A stretch of DNA of 64,000 bases, from contig CAKZLI010000044.1 in NCBI GenBank assembly GCA_937125395.1, positions 46,092 to 110,091 on the forward strand, in the 5' to 3' direction. A program made the position numbers and the translations under genes. Shown one piece after another: positions 57,401 through 64,000 of this stretch (positions are counted from its first letter, which is position 1; the number at the start of each line of letters is the position of its first letter). The notes under the pieces were generated by a model that saw only the letters and a program-made list of their open reading frames with translations, did no database searches and was not told the DNA's origin. The stretch comes from an uncultured Glaciecola sp. (lineage in GTDB: Bacteria; Pseudomonadota; Gammaproteobacteria; Enterobacterales; Alteromonadaceae).

Positions 57401-60400
57401 GTATTTTCTGGTGCATCAGCCCAGTACCAAGCATTAGCACCATTTCCTAACGCATTATCTTTATCTCGATAGGCGCCAAGCCAGGCACCTGCATAGCCTG
57501 AGATAATCCCAGCAACCGAATTTTCTAATCTTGAATTAATAGCAACCAAGTGTGAGTAGCCAACATCGGTATCAGATAATGCGCCATTAGCACTTGTTGC
57601 ATTTGCTCTTGCATTAGTCCAAGTTCGATAACCACTGACAAAATTATATTGATTAGCTGAGTTAATAGATGCATCAAATGTGATATCACCACCCGAAGTA
57701 TTTACTGTAAGACCATGTTGATTTGCTAATAACGTTTCGCCATGAACGGCTAAATCACCACCATTGGTAGATAAGGTTTGTGCTGTTGATGAGTTAAAAT
57801 AAACATCACCACCAACTAAAAAACCACTTGTATTAGTCTCGCCATTTCCAAATGTTAATGCTCCGCCACTAGTAGTAATAGAAGAAGCTGTGATCAAGTT
57901 AATACCATCACCATCTTTATCACTATCAGCCCAAAATTTGGCGCTTGATGCGCTAATATTGGCGTCTATGCTGTTGTGCCTTGTCGCTTTAACTAACAGG
58001 TCACCACTTGTGTTTATGGTGTTATTAATATTGATATCTTTACCATAAATATTTACATCACCTGCTATATTAATAGCTTCTGATAGTGATACTCCCATAT
58101 CATCTGTGCCATCTGAACTTGTTGCAGATTTACCTATAGTTAAACCTGAAACACTGCTTGCAATGGTCAAGTGACTAGGTAAAGTTAATATGCTTTGAAA
58201 ATCATCATTATAGGGCGCAATAGTTAAGGTTCCAGCTGTTTCAATAATTCCTGACCAATTCTCAAACTGGGGCTTATCATGTAAAATTGAGATATCACTT
58301 GTTGAAGAAGTTACTAGATTTGCATCTCCATCACTTGAACCATAAACGCGTGAACCAAAGTAAGAGTATTGAATAAATCCTCTTTTATACTGATCAGACG
58401 ATGTACCAGAAATAGTTATGTCACCACTTGAGGCTAAAATATTTGTAACATAAATATGAAAATCATTACTTGTACTTTGTCCCCCAGCAGCAGAACTTGT
58501 AATAGAAATATTTCCTGTTCCTGTTGCTTCAATAAAGTTTTCAGTTTTATTGTCACCATGTCCTCTTAAATATACTCCGTACTCAGAACTTGGATTAAGT
58601 AATGCCTCACCATTTAAATTAATGTCTCCATTGTTTGATCTTAAGTAAAGGTTATCATCTTGGTGACCTAGCAAAGCAATACCATAAACAGTACCAGTAC
58701 TTTTACTAGCTGAACCATCAAACAAAATGTCTCCACTAGAACCTGAATCTAATTTCAATCCTGAGTAAGCGTAAATACCACTTATTTCAGAACTATTACT
58801 ACTATTAGTAGCTTTTCCTTTTAAACTAATATTTCCACCACCAGAATAAATTGCAATATTAGAGTCATGGGCTGTACCTGTATTAGTCCCAAGCATAATC
58901 CCAGCAAGAGTTGTAGAACTTGTATTTTGTAGTGCATAAGCGGTTGGCGTTGTTGTACCTGCCCCGCCACCTAAAGTGATAGCTCCACCTCCTGATGCTG
59001 TATTGGTATTATCAGCAGTTCTATCTGAGGCAGTTCTTGTATCTAATGTTGCTCCATCTTGAATATAAATATATCCACCACCTTCATCACTATTTGACCA
59101 AAGTGTTATGTCTCCACCATTTGTGGTGATATTTTTACTAGCTGCAACTGAGATATTATCAGTCGCTTTTAATTGAATATCGCCATCAGTTGCACTTGAG
59201 GTGTCTAGGTTTGAGTTGATAGCAATATCTTTACCAAAAAGATTTACATCACCCGCCACCGCTAAATCTTCATTGACTGTCACATTCTGAACATTGGTGC
59301 TTTTACCAATCGTTAAGCCACCAATATTTGTAAAAGTAAACCAGGAGGTTTTGGCATTTTGTGAGGTTGAAAAACTATCAGAAACGGACTCTAAGGTGAA
59401 AGTACCTGTTGTATTTATAACAGGTTCATTAGTATCCCAACTAAGATAATCAGCTTGTAATTTTATGTTTGATGAGCTGTCAGTGACAATTGGTGTTACA
59501 CCATTGACAACTGCTGTATCTTTACGGCTTCCTAAATAGAAAAGATCATTATTACTGCCGTTTCCATTTCTAAAACCTGCATCCGCACTACCGGTTGAAC
59601 CTGCTAGATTTTGACCTTTTAGTGTTATATCTCCTGATTCTGCTAATACCTGTAATGTTCCTTTATCTCTACCATACAAACCGATACTATTTGATGATGT
59701 ACCAGATATCGTTATACCACCATTTGCTCCTGTTGCTTGTATCAATGTATTTCCATTTGCAAAGTTACCAGAACCTAAAACAACACCATATTTGCCCGCG
59801 TTAGTGTCTGTTGCAACACCGGTGATATTTATAGCATCACTTGTAGTGTTTTCTGTCGTAATTGCAATTGCGTCACCTTTGAACTCAATACCATGACCTA
59901 GTGTTGATTTTCCATCTATTGTGATGGTTCCAGTTCCACTGTCTATTTTTAGATTACCAATACTTTTTACGCCCTCACCATACCCTGAACCACGGATGAT
60001 AATATCTCCGCCATTCGTAGCAGAGCTAGAATTTAAAATAACACCACCACCAAAATCTGCAGCAAATATAGAATCGTTGTACCCTCTATAAGCGTACCCA
60101 TCAGCAATACCATCACTCGCCGTGCCACCGTTAGATCCATCGTCTAGTCCACCGGCTAGGATGATATCACCGCCATTACTACTCAGCGTATTATTACCAC
60201 GAAGATCCACTTCATTATTTTCAGCACCCGTTGTTGTGTTAACAGTGTTTGACCAAAGACTAATATCTCCCCCATTTGTCGTTAGATCAAATCCATTTGT
60301 GAGAAATATATATCCAGATGCTTTCATCACGATGTTTTTATCTGCACCAGCTATGGCGATATTTCCATTCATATCAATGTTATCGGCATAAACACTGACA

Positions 60401-62805
60401 GGTCCGTTAATAGAGATATCGCTATTAAGACCTACGCTACTAGTGCTTGTAGTTTTTCCTATAGTAAGTCCATCAAGAGTTGAAAACCCGTTGATCGTCA
60501 ATCCAGCGATAGAATTAGAGCCAGTAAAATCAGAACCACTTAATATGCCATTCCAATTAAAAACTTCCCAAAAAGCATCATTTTCGTATGAGATAATACT
60601 TAATGAATCATTTGAGCCTGATGTTGATAAAGTAGTGTTATTATAAACTTGTTTGTCAGCTGCAAAGGTTACACCACCAGCAGAAACGATATTTGTATAG
60701 ATAAAAGAAAGTCCTTCTCTATCATTTCCTGTTCCACCCGAAGCATTTACAGTAGTGTTTGTATATCCCTCTTGTCCTGATAAGGTAATTGCATCAGTTG
60801 CCGTACTTGTAGATGAAAGAGTAATATGATTAAGTGATGTACCTTGCATACGGATACCATTTCTTAATCCTGAACTAGAGCCTATAAACCCCTCACTTCT
60901 ACCCGTGATATTGATTTTACCTGTACCACTTCTAATTGAGGTACCAGCACCTAAGATAACCCCTACAGATGCCCCATCAGCATGGTTTCCCATTCCACGC
61001 ATGGTGATATTTCCACCCGCTGAATCAACAACTACATTATTTAATTGAATTCCTGCACCTGTTGCTAAACTGCCAGTAGCAAAAGCATATCCTGTTGATA
61101 TATCAGCTCCACCACCAAGAACGATATCGCCACCATTTGAATTAATTGATGCTCCGTCATTGACTTGAATAGCACCAGCTGTTGAAGATGCACCGGATAC
61201 AATAGCTCCACCTTCAAGATCCGAATGTAAGGTAATATTGAGCTTATTGGCATTACCATTTTGAGTTGCATCGATTGAAACGTTATCGTTAACAATGATA
61301 TTTCTATGTGCTTTTAAAGTAAGCGTTGCTTCACCAGCCATATTACCGGTAACAATATCACTAGCGAGTGTAATATCTCCTGCTTGAGCTCCTCCAATTC
61401 CTGTTTGAATTGTCACACTCGTACCTGAGTTTAACTGAGATACGATGTCAGCATTTGAAACAATAGAACTATCAACATTTGATTCGTAATTAGGTAAAGG
61501 TGTTGCTCCCGCTGTTGTAGCTAAACCAGAAATAATGATATTAGTTGGGTCTAATAGCCATAAACCACCACTCCCTTTTTCAGCCGTCAAATCAAGACTT
61601 ATTCCGTTTGTTTTTAAAACATACCCTGACGTTTCAACCTTGCCTCCATCACCCCCGTCAACTCCCCCAGTGGCGGTAATATGGCCACTGACACTAGTGA
61701 TAGACTCAGCGTTGTGAATATCTGACCAAAACACTACTTTACCGCCGTCGCCTTTTTGTGTGGCGCTGGCGTCGATACTGGCCGTTGCTGCCATAACAAC
61801 GCTTTCCGCTTGTCGCATATCGCCCGTGCCTTGCCAATCGCCGCCTACTAATATGTCACCGCCGCCTATTGCGCCGCTGGCATTCAGCTCGCTGCCTGCG
61901 ACTAAGCTGATGTTATCTCCTTCGAGTATAATTTCGCCACCAACACTACTTAAACTGCTCGCCTCAATAATGCCGCTATGGTTAATCACACTTGAAGCTA
62001 AATCACCGGCGGCTTTTGCCGACAAATACACGATACCGCCATCAGCTTGAATCGCGCCGCCGTTAGCAATAAGGGCATCTATCGTCCCTTGCTCAACTTC
62101 AAGCTTCACTGGGCCACCTATATCTAAGGTTACTTTTGCGCCAGCCCCCATCAAGACCTGCCCTCCATCAGCGGTTACACTACCAATGTTTTCAATTTTG
62201 GCGGCAATAAATGCCACGTAGCCGCCATCAGCGGTTTGAATATTGCCTTGATTGATAATGGCGTTGGTACTGTCGCCCGCAAAGACATAATTGTCGGCGC
62301 TAAAGTCTGCATTGCTAATATTGAGCGTAGAGGCAACCAACGCACCCACGTTAACTTGTGCGCTTGGAGTAAATAAAACACCGTTTGGGTTGATTAAAAA
62401 GACTTGACCATTGGCGTTAATCGCCCCTTGAATAATAGAGACATCACTACCAATAACGCGATTAAGAATGGCTGAAGAAGCATCTGGCTGAATAAAATTA
62501 ACTGTATTATTTTTGCCAATGTCAAATGACTGCCAATTAATCTCAGCTTTATCAGTTGACTGGAAGATGTTCATAATAGAAGAGTGAGATAAAATTGTAA
62601 CTTTTCCAGATACAATTTCAGCATCTGTTGGTAAATCGCTAGCATTTACGTTAAATGCTAATAACAGTATGCTACCGACTGATATGTTTTTTATAATGCG
62701 ACAAGAAGTTGAAGATTTAGTTTTTTTGCACCCCTTCCCTACGTCTCCAGCAGCTTGCCATACCTGTAGAGCAGAGTTCCAAATAGTGCGAAAAATATTG
62801 TTCAT
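51445..62805 (-). CDS. Giant TpsA exoprotein / filamentous haemagglutinin-like adhesin
   Basis: A 3,786-residue secreted protein. It opens with an extended signal peptide (MNNIFRTIWNSALQVWQAA) and a hydrophobic core ending near NVNASDL. A TPS haemagglutination domain spans about 40-160 with NPNGVLFTPSAQVNVGAL. Long beta-helix follows, with at least five GLTIGK-type modules, a C-type-lectin-like domain (about 1722-1863), three autotransporter-type beta-strand repeats (about 2112-2355), four YDG-type repeats (about 3008-3288) and a GNWFDPINWAGG segment. I chose the start at 62805 because it gives the extended signal; an ATG at 62820 adds five residues. The paired TpsB follows directly. Ligand and target are unknown. 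Confidence 0.93.
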   Translation of the reverse strand: MNNIFRTIWNSALQVWQAAGDVGKGCKKTKSSTSCRIIKNISVGSILLLAFNVNASDLPTDAEIVSGKVTILSHSSIMNIFQSTDKAEINWQSFDIGKNNTVNFIQPDASSAILNRVIGSDVSIIQGAINANGQVFLINPNGVLFTPSAQVNVGALVASTLNISNADFSADNYVFAGDSTNAIINQGNIQTADGGYVAFIAAKIENIGSVTADGGQVLMGAGAKVTLDIGGPVKLEVEQGTIDALIANGGAIQADGGIVYLSAKAAGDLASSVINHSGIIEASSLSSVGGEIILEGDNISLVAGSELNASGAIGGGDILVGGDWQGTGDMRQAESVVMAATASIDASATQKGDGGKVVFWSDIHNAESITSVSGHITATGGVDGGDGGKVETSGYVLKTNGISLDLTAEKGSGGLWLLDPTNIIISGLATTAGATPLPNYESNVDSSIVSNADIVSQLNSGTSVTIQTGIGGAQAGDITLASDIVTGNMAGEATLTLKAHRNIIVNDNVSIDATQNGNANKLNITLHSDLEGGAIVSGASSTAGAIQVNDGASINSNGGDIVLGGGADISTGYAFATGSLATGAGIQLNNVVVDSAGGNITMRGMGNHADGASVGVILGAGTSIRSGTGKINITGRSEGFIGSSSGLRNGIRMQGTSLNHITLSSTSTATDAITLSGQEGYTNTTVNASGGTGNDREGLSFIYTNIVSAGGVTFAADKQVYNNTTLSTSGSNDSLSIISYENDAFWEVFNWNGILSGSDFTGSNSIAGLTINGFSTLDGLTIGKTTSTSSVGLNSDISINGPVSVYADNIDMNGNIAIAGADKNIVMKASGYIFLTNGFDLTTNGGDISLWSNTVNTTTGAENNEVDLRGNNTLSSNGGDIILAGGLDDGSNGGTASDGIADGYAYRGYNDSIFAADFGGGVILNSSSATNGGDIIIRGSGYGEGVKSIGNLKIDSGTGTITIDGKSTLGHGIEFKGDAIAITTENTTSDAINITGVATDTNAGKYGVVLGSGNFANGNTLIQATGANGGITISGTSSNSIGLYGRDKGTLQVLAESGDITLKGQNLAGSTGSADAGFRNGNGSNNDLFYLGSRKDTAVVNGVTPIVTDSSSNIKLQADYLSWDTNEPVINTTGTFTLESVSDSFSTSQNAKTSWFTFTNIGGLTIGKSTNVQNVTVNEDLAVAGDVNLFGKDIAINSNLDTSSATDGDIQLKATDNISVAASKNITTNGGDITLWSNSDEGGGYIYIQDGATLDTRTASDRTADNTNTASGGGAITLGGGAGTTTPTAYALQNTSSTTLAGIMLGTNTGTAHDSNIAIYSGGGNISLKGKATNSSNSSEISGIYAYSGLKLDSGSSGDILFDGSASKSTGTVYGIALLGHQDDNLYLRSNNGDINLNGEALLNPSSEYGVYLRGHGDNKTENFIEATGTGNISITSSAAGGQSTSNDFHIYVTNILASSGDITISGTSSDQYKRGFIQYSYFGSRVYGSSDGDANLVTSSTSDISILHDKPQFENWSGIIETAGTLTIAPYNDDFQSILTLPSHLTIASSVSGLTIGKSATSSDGTDDMGVSLSEAINIAGDVNIYGKDININNTINTSGDLLVKATRHNSIDANISASSAKFWADSDKDGDGINLITASSITTSGGALTFGNGETNTSGFLVGGDVYFNSSTAQTLSTNGGDLAVHGETLLANQHGLTVNTSGGDITFDASINSANQYNFVSGYRTWTNARANATSANGALSDTDVGYSHLVAINSRLENSVAGIISGYAGAWLGAYRDKDNALGNGANAWYWADAPENTQPFFIQGGEGTSFYNNFASGEPNGIGTGGEWAGQFFGTEGKWNDLRPNSVQTGAYGVTGYVKETNLAASNITINSGAGIITFTGDIGTSKAIGTLDITSTSDVTLYGTITTQNTQIYDAAVNLANDTVLTTTHSDIIFKSTVDSLDALDPKHLTTNINTGKVQFNANVGSTAKVGDVDINGSMQTAANISAVNSIDVTGVASIGGDVTSALNQNYQSAVKLTSNSVLTTTNNGNITTTTTIDGAHNLTVSTNGTGDTTIAGAIGATTQLKNVTITTDAVALNSISVEDSAAINISNSSESTISDVINGTDVTLSKDGTGTLILTGNNTYTGDTTISNGTLAITAATGLGTTDGTTTVADGATLDIRGASGVAEDLTVEGGTVATSTGTSSLSGDVALTKDSTFSVAGSALTVSSDVTGGFGIEKIANGTLTLAGNNTYTESTTITAGTLNVTGTLADTSDVTVASGATYDVDETDTIQSLSGAGSVNLAGTKTLTTGDSGDDTISGVISGAGAFTKTGTGTLTLSADNTFTGITTISDGEVIIENDTPSFASSSIGGAGTLVVQSQADSFSAAFASNTAGFNFASTLGGLTLGKSTNTANITLGSATSIAGPISVYGGDIAINANLDTSSVTDGDILLKASGNITQATDKTITTNSGDIIFWADSDANDAGYIDLSSNGQVFTTNGGNIIFGGGAGTSAPSGAAHGANSAHGIDFGSSTTSKFIKFDTTKTGETAGNVTLIGKTSGAYDGIYSQNFQVFANNLTISGETPTAANYGVRLGSSGVYPASPSGVFDVDNDLTITAINSATNYTGNAMRTGVNPRVFADGDITINSSGSLQYTSSQAFLNINPNKTLTVNFDGTANFTTNLGNTDSNVNQGNVVIQSYLEDNFTSAFDTSSWNFLSNLSGLAIGKPTNTANVTIASATTIAGPINIFGGNITIDNKLEATNSTITLDGSGTITDGASGYVVADNLALLDGTITLDSASNTVTNLAASGTDAISFINSGALNLSSVGATNGLSSTGAIDVATQTGDLTVSQNVSGTSIVLNAGKDTAAGTATGGNIIISSSPTFTASTGNTILYSGDISNSNDLTDLIVNGSGNFRYNSDETTTNFTNALSTTGVFAVYREQPSATGTISSETITYGAANPSFSLIGGGGLVNGDSSSGLTIVGAANSNAGKLKANTYTVTATGLAALGYSVSGVTNGTLTVNKKGLSVNGLTASDKVYDTNTTAALTGTAAITALTGDTVTLGGTATGAFTDKNADTDKTVTVTGNTISGADADNYNLIQQSGLTADISKADLAVTGLTASDKVYDAGTAATLTGTATITALTGDTITLGGTATGSFDDKDVDTDKAVTVTGNTITGIDAGNYNLIQQSGLTADISKADLAVTGLTASDKVYDTNITASLSGTAAIAALGSDSVTISGTATGVFADKNADTDKTVTVTGNTISGADADNYNLIQQSGLIADISTKQVTLSYNADDKIYDGTNTVNVNVSTEDIFENDMVSIEQTSLFADKNVGMDKLVNISGIMLSGVDSNNYMLNSELVVLTASIERLDSVIWVGGQEGNWFDPINWAGGAVPDASNVANVTIPEAITVNFDPENSATTTDSFIPVNVDSLVVEGNLIQSNGTLQVGAGGMSVNNFVQTGGQHSIEGTFTANTLEQSAGSIEAQQQFVVSESFNQNSDGTIIVAGSALIEDGNADTQIGNIQVENDLALSSDGEVTQAANTTIDVAGETVINAVSNDDERFDVTLTSATNDFQGGVTVASNNLDIVDINELNITLDVSENSTIVAGGDLFVTGETGTLTTTTSQGGSTEFGELSVAGDVIIISEGDVTQSGSISVNGIVNIDAGDNTVTLDDINNDFQAGVVINAQNVSIQGDNTTENSTVVSTGDAERMVATESPSPLNNALNPIIVAPLNLQSQDTDITLINITQESDLADVDLSTINDKVNIFVVNGGVSSPDIQLLNRPADAQNPLQSEPQD
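52940..53780 (-). repeat. Four tandem YDG-type repeats in TpsA
   Basis: Units begin GLTASDKVYDTN (twice with variants DAGT and TNIT) and finally KIYDGTNT. The DNA period is 261, 261 and 258 bases. Long stretches of the units are nearly identical, so they are recent duplications and prone to copy-number change. An MBG-like unit precedes them up to about 54030. Confidence 0.85.
55740..56470 (-). repeat. Autotransporter-type beta-strand repeats in TpsA
   Basis: Three degenerate units of the form GTGTLILTGNNTYTGDTTIS, NGTLTLAGNNTYTESTTI and GTGTLTLSADNTFTGITTIS. Such units occur in beta-helical passenger domains. Confidence 0.85.
57210..57645 (-). other. C-type-lectin-like domain inside TpsA
   Basis: About residues 1722-1863 of the TpsA product. 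W residues in TWTNARANAT, AWLGAYRDKDN, NAWYWADAPENTQPF, then NFASGEPNGIG and KWNDL follow the C-type lectin order. EPN and WND are the calcium and mannose-type sugar motifs of this fold. It interrupts the repeat region and is unlike the flanks. Confidence 0.8.
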
Positions 62806-63526
62806 ACTTAGTCCATACAATTATACGTAAATATAGGTAAATTAAATCTAATAGCGAACTATAAATTTAACGAATTAAAATATAAAACTCGAAACCGTAA
62901 ATGAGAAAACACGATTATACTTTGACCAGCACTTCTATTTTTAATAAATTTATCATTACACATTTTAGTCTAAGTAAATCCATTATTTATTCTAAATAAT
63001 AAAGTGTGTATGTGACACTTGGATCCAACAAAATATAAAAATCACCCGCAATGATGTAGCTATTGTTATTTAATGTCAATAACGAATTGTCTAAGGTATT
63101 AGTGGCGATTCACATCAATGTTAAGGTTTTCAAAGAATTTTGTATTAAGAGCCCACTATCTAAAGATATCACCCCCTTACGTCAACAACGGTTTTGTCGC
63201 TTAGTAGTCAGCAGCATTTTTGTAGTCGAGTTTTCGTACAGTTGCAAGAGTCGAAAAGCAGCAAAAACGTTTTAGCACTAAAAGCTAATGTAAGAAGTTT
63301 CGGACGTAAGCTATTCAAGGACGCAACCTTACTAATACGTTAAACAAGTTTTAGTAACGGTGTCGATTGTAGTTTAGAGAATCGCTAATACTAAAACTGT
63401 CCACACTAGTCCCTAAACTAAAATTTAGGTAAAAATCACCGGTTAAATTACCAGTGGTTTTCAATGGTTTTTAGTTATTCGATTCGTTCTATAGCAAATT
63501 TTGTATAACTGAATATTTTGTTTTTG
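62806..63526. other. AT-rich region upstream of TpsA, no gene supported
   Basis: About 720 bases. Near TpsA it presumably holds its promoter. ATTATTTA-TTC-TAAATAAT at 62982-63000 and CCTAAA-N6-TTTAGG at 63412-63429 are small dyads. The one ORF of moderate length (63063-63275, plus) has no recognisable features. Confidence 0.5.
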
Positions 63527-63661
63527 TTATAAAGCAGCTTCCAATTCCAAAACAATATCAAACAAATCAACTACTAAACCATAATTGGCAATATGATAGA
63601 TGAGAGCGACTTCTTCTGCGGTACGAATCTGTTTCTAATAAGCCTTGTCACCAATAGATAT
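63527..63661 (-). pseudogene. Remnant of the 3' end of etfA (electron transfer flavoprotein alpha)
   Basis: On the minus strand the frame reads EEVALIYHIANYGLVVDLF and then DIVLELEAAL followed by a stop. Electron transfer flavoprotein alpha ends in sequence of the form [26 protein letters not shown], which aligns position by position with conservative changes. Going upstream the frame meets a stop within about 15 codons and then the edge of an insertion sequence, and no etfB or remaining etfA is near. I take it as a decayed C-terminal fragment, matched from memory. Confidence 0.6.
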
Positions 63662-64000
63662 TGAAGTGGCATAGTTAAATTTGGCCACCTAATTAGAGAT
63701 TTTATGCTCTGTTTCATAGCAGCATTAGGTCGCAAAATGAAAAGAAAACACGTAAGACATTTAGTCCAGAATTTAGATTAGAAACTGCTCAGTTAGTGGT
63801 TGTTCAACAATACACTCAAGAAGAGGCGGCAAAGGCCATGGGTGTAGGTAAATCTACTATCATTAAATGGGTCAAGCAGTTAAATGAAGAGCGAGTAGGT
63901 AAAACACCTAAAGCCATGCCGATGATACCAGAGCAGCTAGAAATAGGTGAATTGTAAAAGCGTATTGAACGGATTGAATTAGAAAAGGAAATATTAAAAA
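63662..64000 (+). mobile_element. IS3-family insertion sequence, left end (runs off window)
   Basis: The transposase OrfA of an IS3-family element begins at 63737. The stretch TGAAGTGGCATAGTTAAATT from 63662 begins with TG, as IS3 terminal repeats do, and lies directly against the etfA remnant. The right end is outside the window, so the repeat pair and target duplication cannot be checked. Confidence 0.55.
63737..64000 (+). pseudogene. IS3-family transposase OrfA, disrupted and cut by window end
   Basis: The frame from 63736 reads [20 protein letters not shown], then [20 protein letters not shown], the helix-turn-helix of IS3-family OrfA, and continues KRIERIELEKEILK, the leucine-zipper segment. 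Two faults are visible: the ATG at 63737 is out of frame with this reading by one base, and a TAA at 63955-63957 replaces the Lys codon expected in ELKKRIER. It is probably inactive unless translation restarts or shifts. Confidence 0.8.

Noticed and set aside
51917..62050. Many plus-strand ORFs of 60-108 codons opposite TpsA
   Set aside because: They are antisense shadows of a repetitive Ser/Thr/Gly-rich gene and have Pro/Val/Ser-rich, low-complexity products.
63063..63275. 70-codon plus-strand ORF in the region upstream of TpsA
   Set aside because: No recognisable motif, no good ribosome-binding site, and unusual composition in a decayed region; probably chance.
63335..63345. Integron attC-like core GTTAAAC
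   Set aside because: No matching RYYYAAC partner or imperfect palindrome of suitable length is present, and no integrase is seen.

Overview
The window reads as a chromosome segment of a marine-type gammaproteobacterium, most likely in the Alteromonadales; I cannot fix the genus. The grounds are the gene orders glnA-ntrB-ntrC, pepA-holC-valS divergent from lptF-lptG, and prpB-prpC-acnD-prpF under a GntR regulator; rraB and an E. coli-like pepA; an AT-leaning base composition; and a large TonB receptor paired with flavin-dependent tryptophan-halogenase-like genes.

Layout. 1-8.1 kb: the end of a CLC chloride channel, hemJ, a UPF0149 gene, an atypical NRAMP-type transporter, a MalY/PatB lyase, two small genes, typA and uspE. 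8.1-12.5 kb: the nitrogen regulon glnA-ntrB-ntrC, with readable NtrC and sigma-54 sites. 12.5-17.1 kb: an Hpt/HD-GYP protein, plsC, rraB and a MASE1 histidine kinase/LuxR regulator pair. 17.3-24.9 kb: valS, holC, pepA, lptF, lptG and an RDD protein. 25-29.5 kb: tRNA-Leu(CAA), a soluble CZB chemoreceptor, a periplasmic rhodanese, a DASS transporter and an unrecognised two-domain protein whose ribosome-binding site lies in a hairpin. 29.6-38.6 kb: the methylcitrate operon, divergent from yghU, then a BktB-like thiolase. 38.7-42.6 kb: ahpC, ahpF and a diguanylate cyclase. 42.7-48.8 kb: a TonB-dependent receptor followed by two halogenase-like genes. 49-62.8 kb: a peroxiredoxin-glutaredoxin fusion and a two-partner secretion pair whose 3.8-kilo-residue TpsA carries a C-type-lectin-like domain. 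62.8-64 kb: degraded DNA holding an etfA remnant and the start of a broken IS3-family element.

How the parts fit. Two divergent promoters around 36.2-36.3 kb carry twin copies of one palindrome and tie the methylcitrate operon to yghU. The thiolase next door could also use propionyl-CoA. AhpCF and the Prx-Grx fusion form a peroxide defence set. The receptor/halogenase block and the lectin-bearing adhesin are the accessory parts and hold the most unusual biology. All functions are read from sequence motifs and remembered family features; no database search was run.
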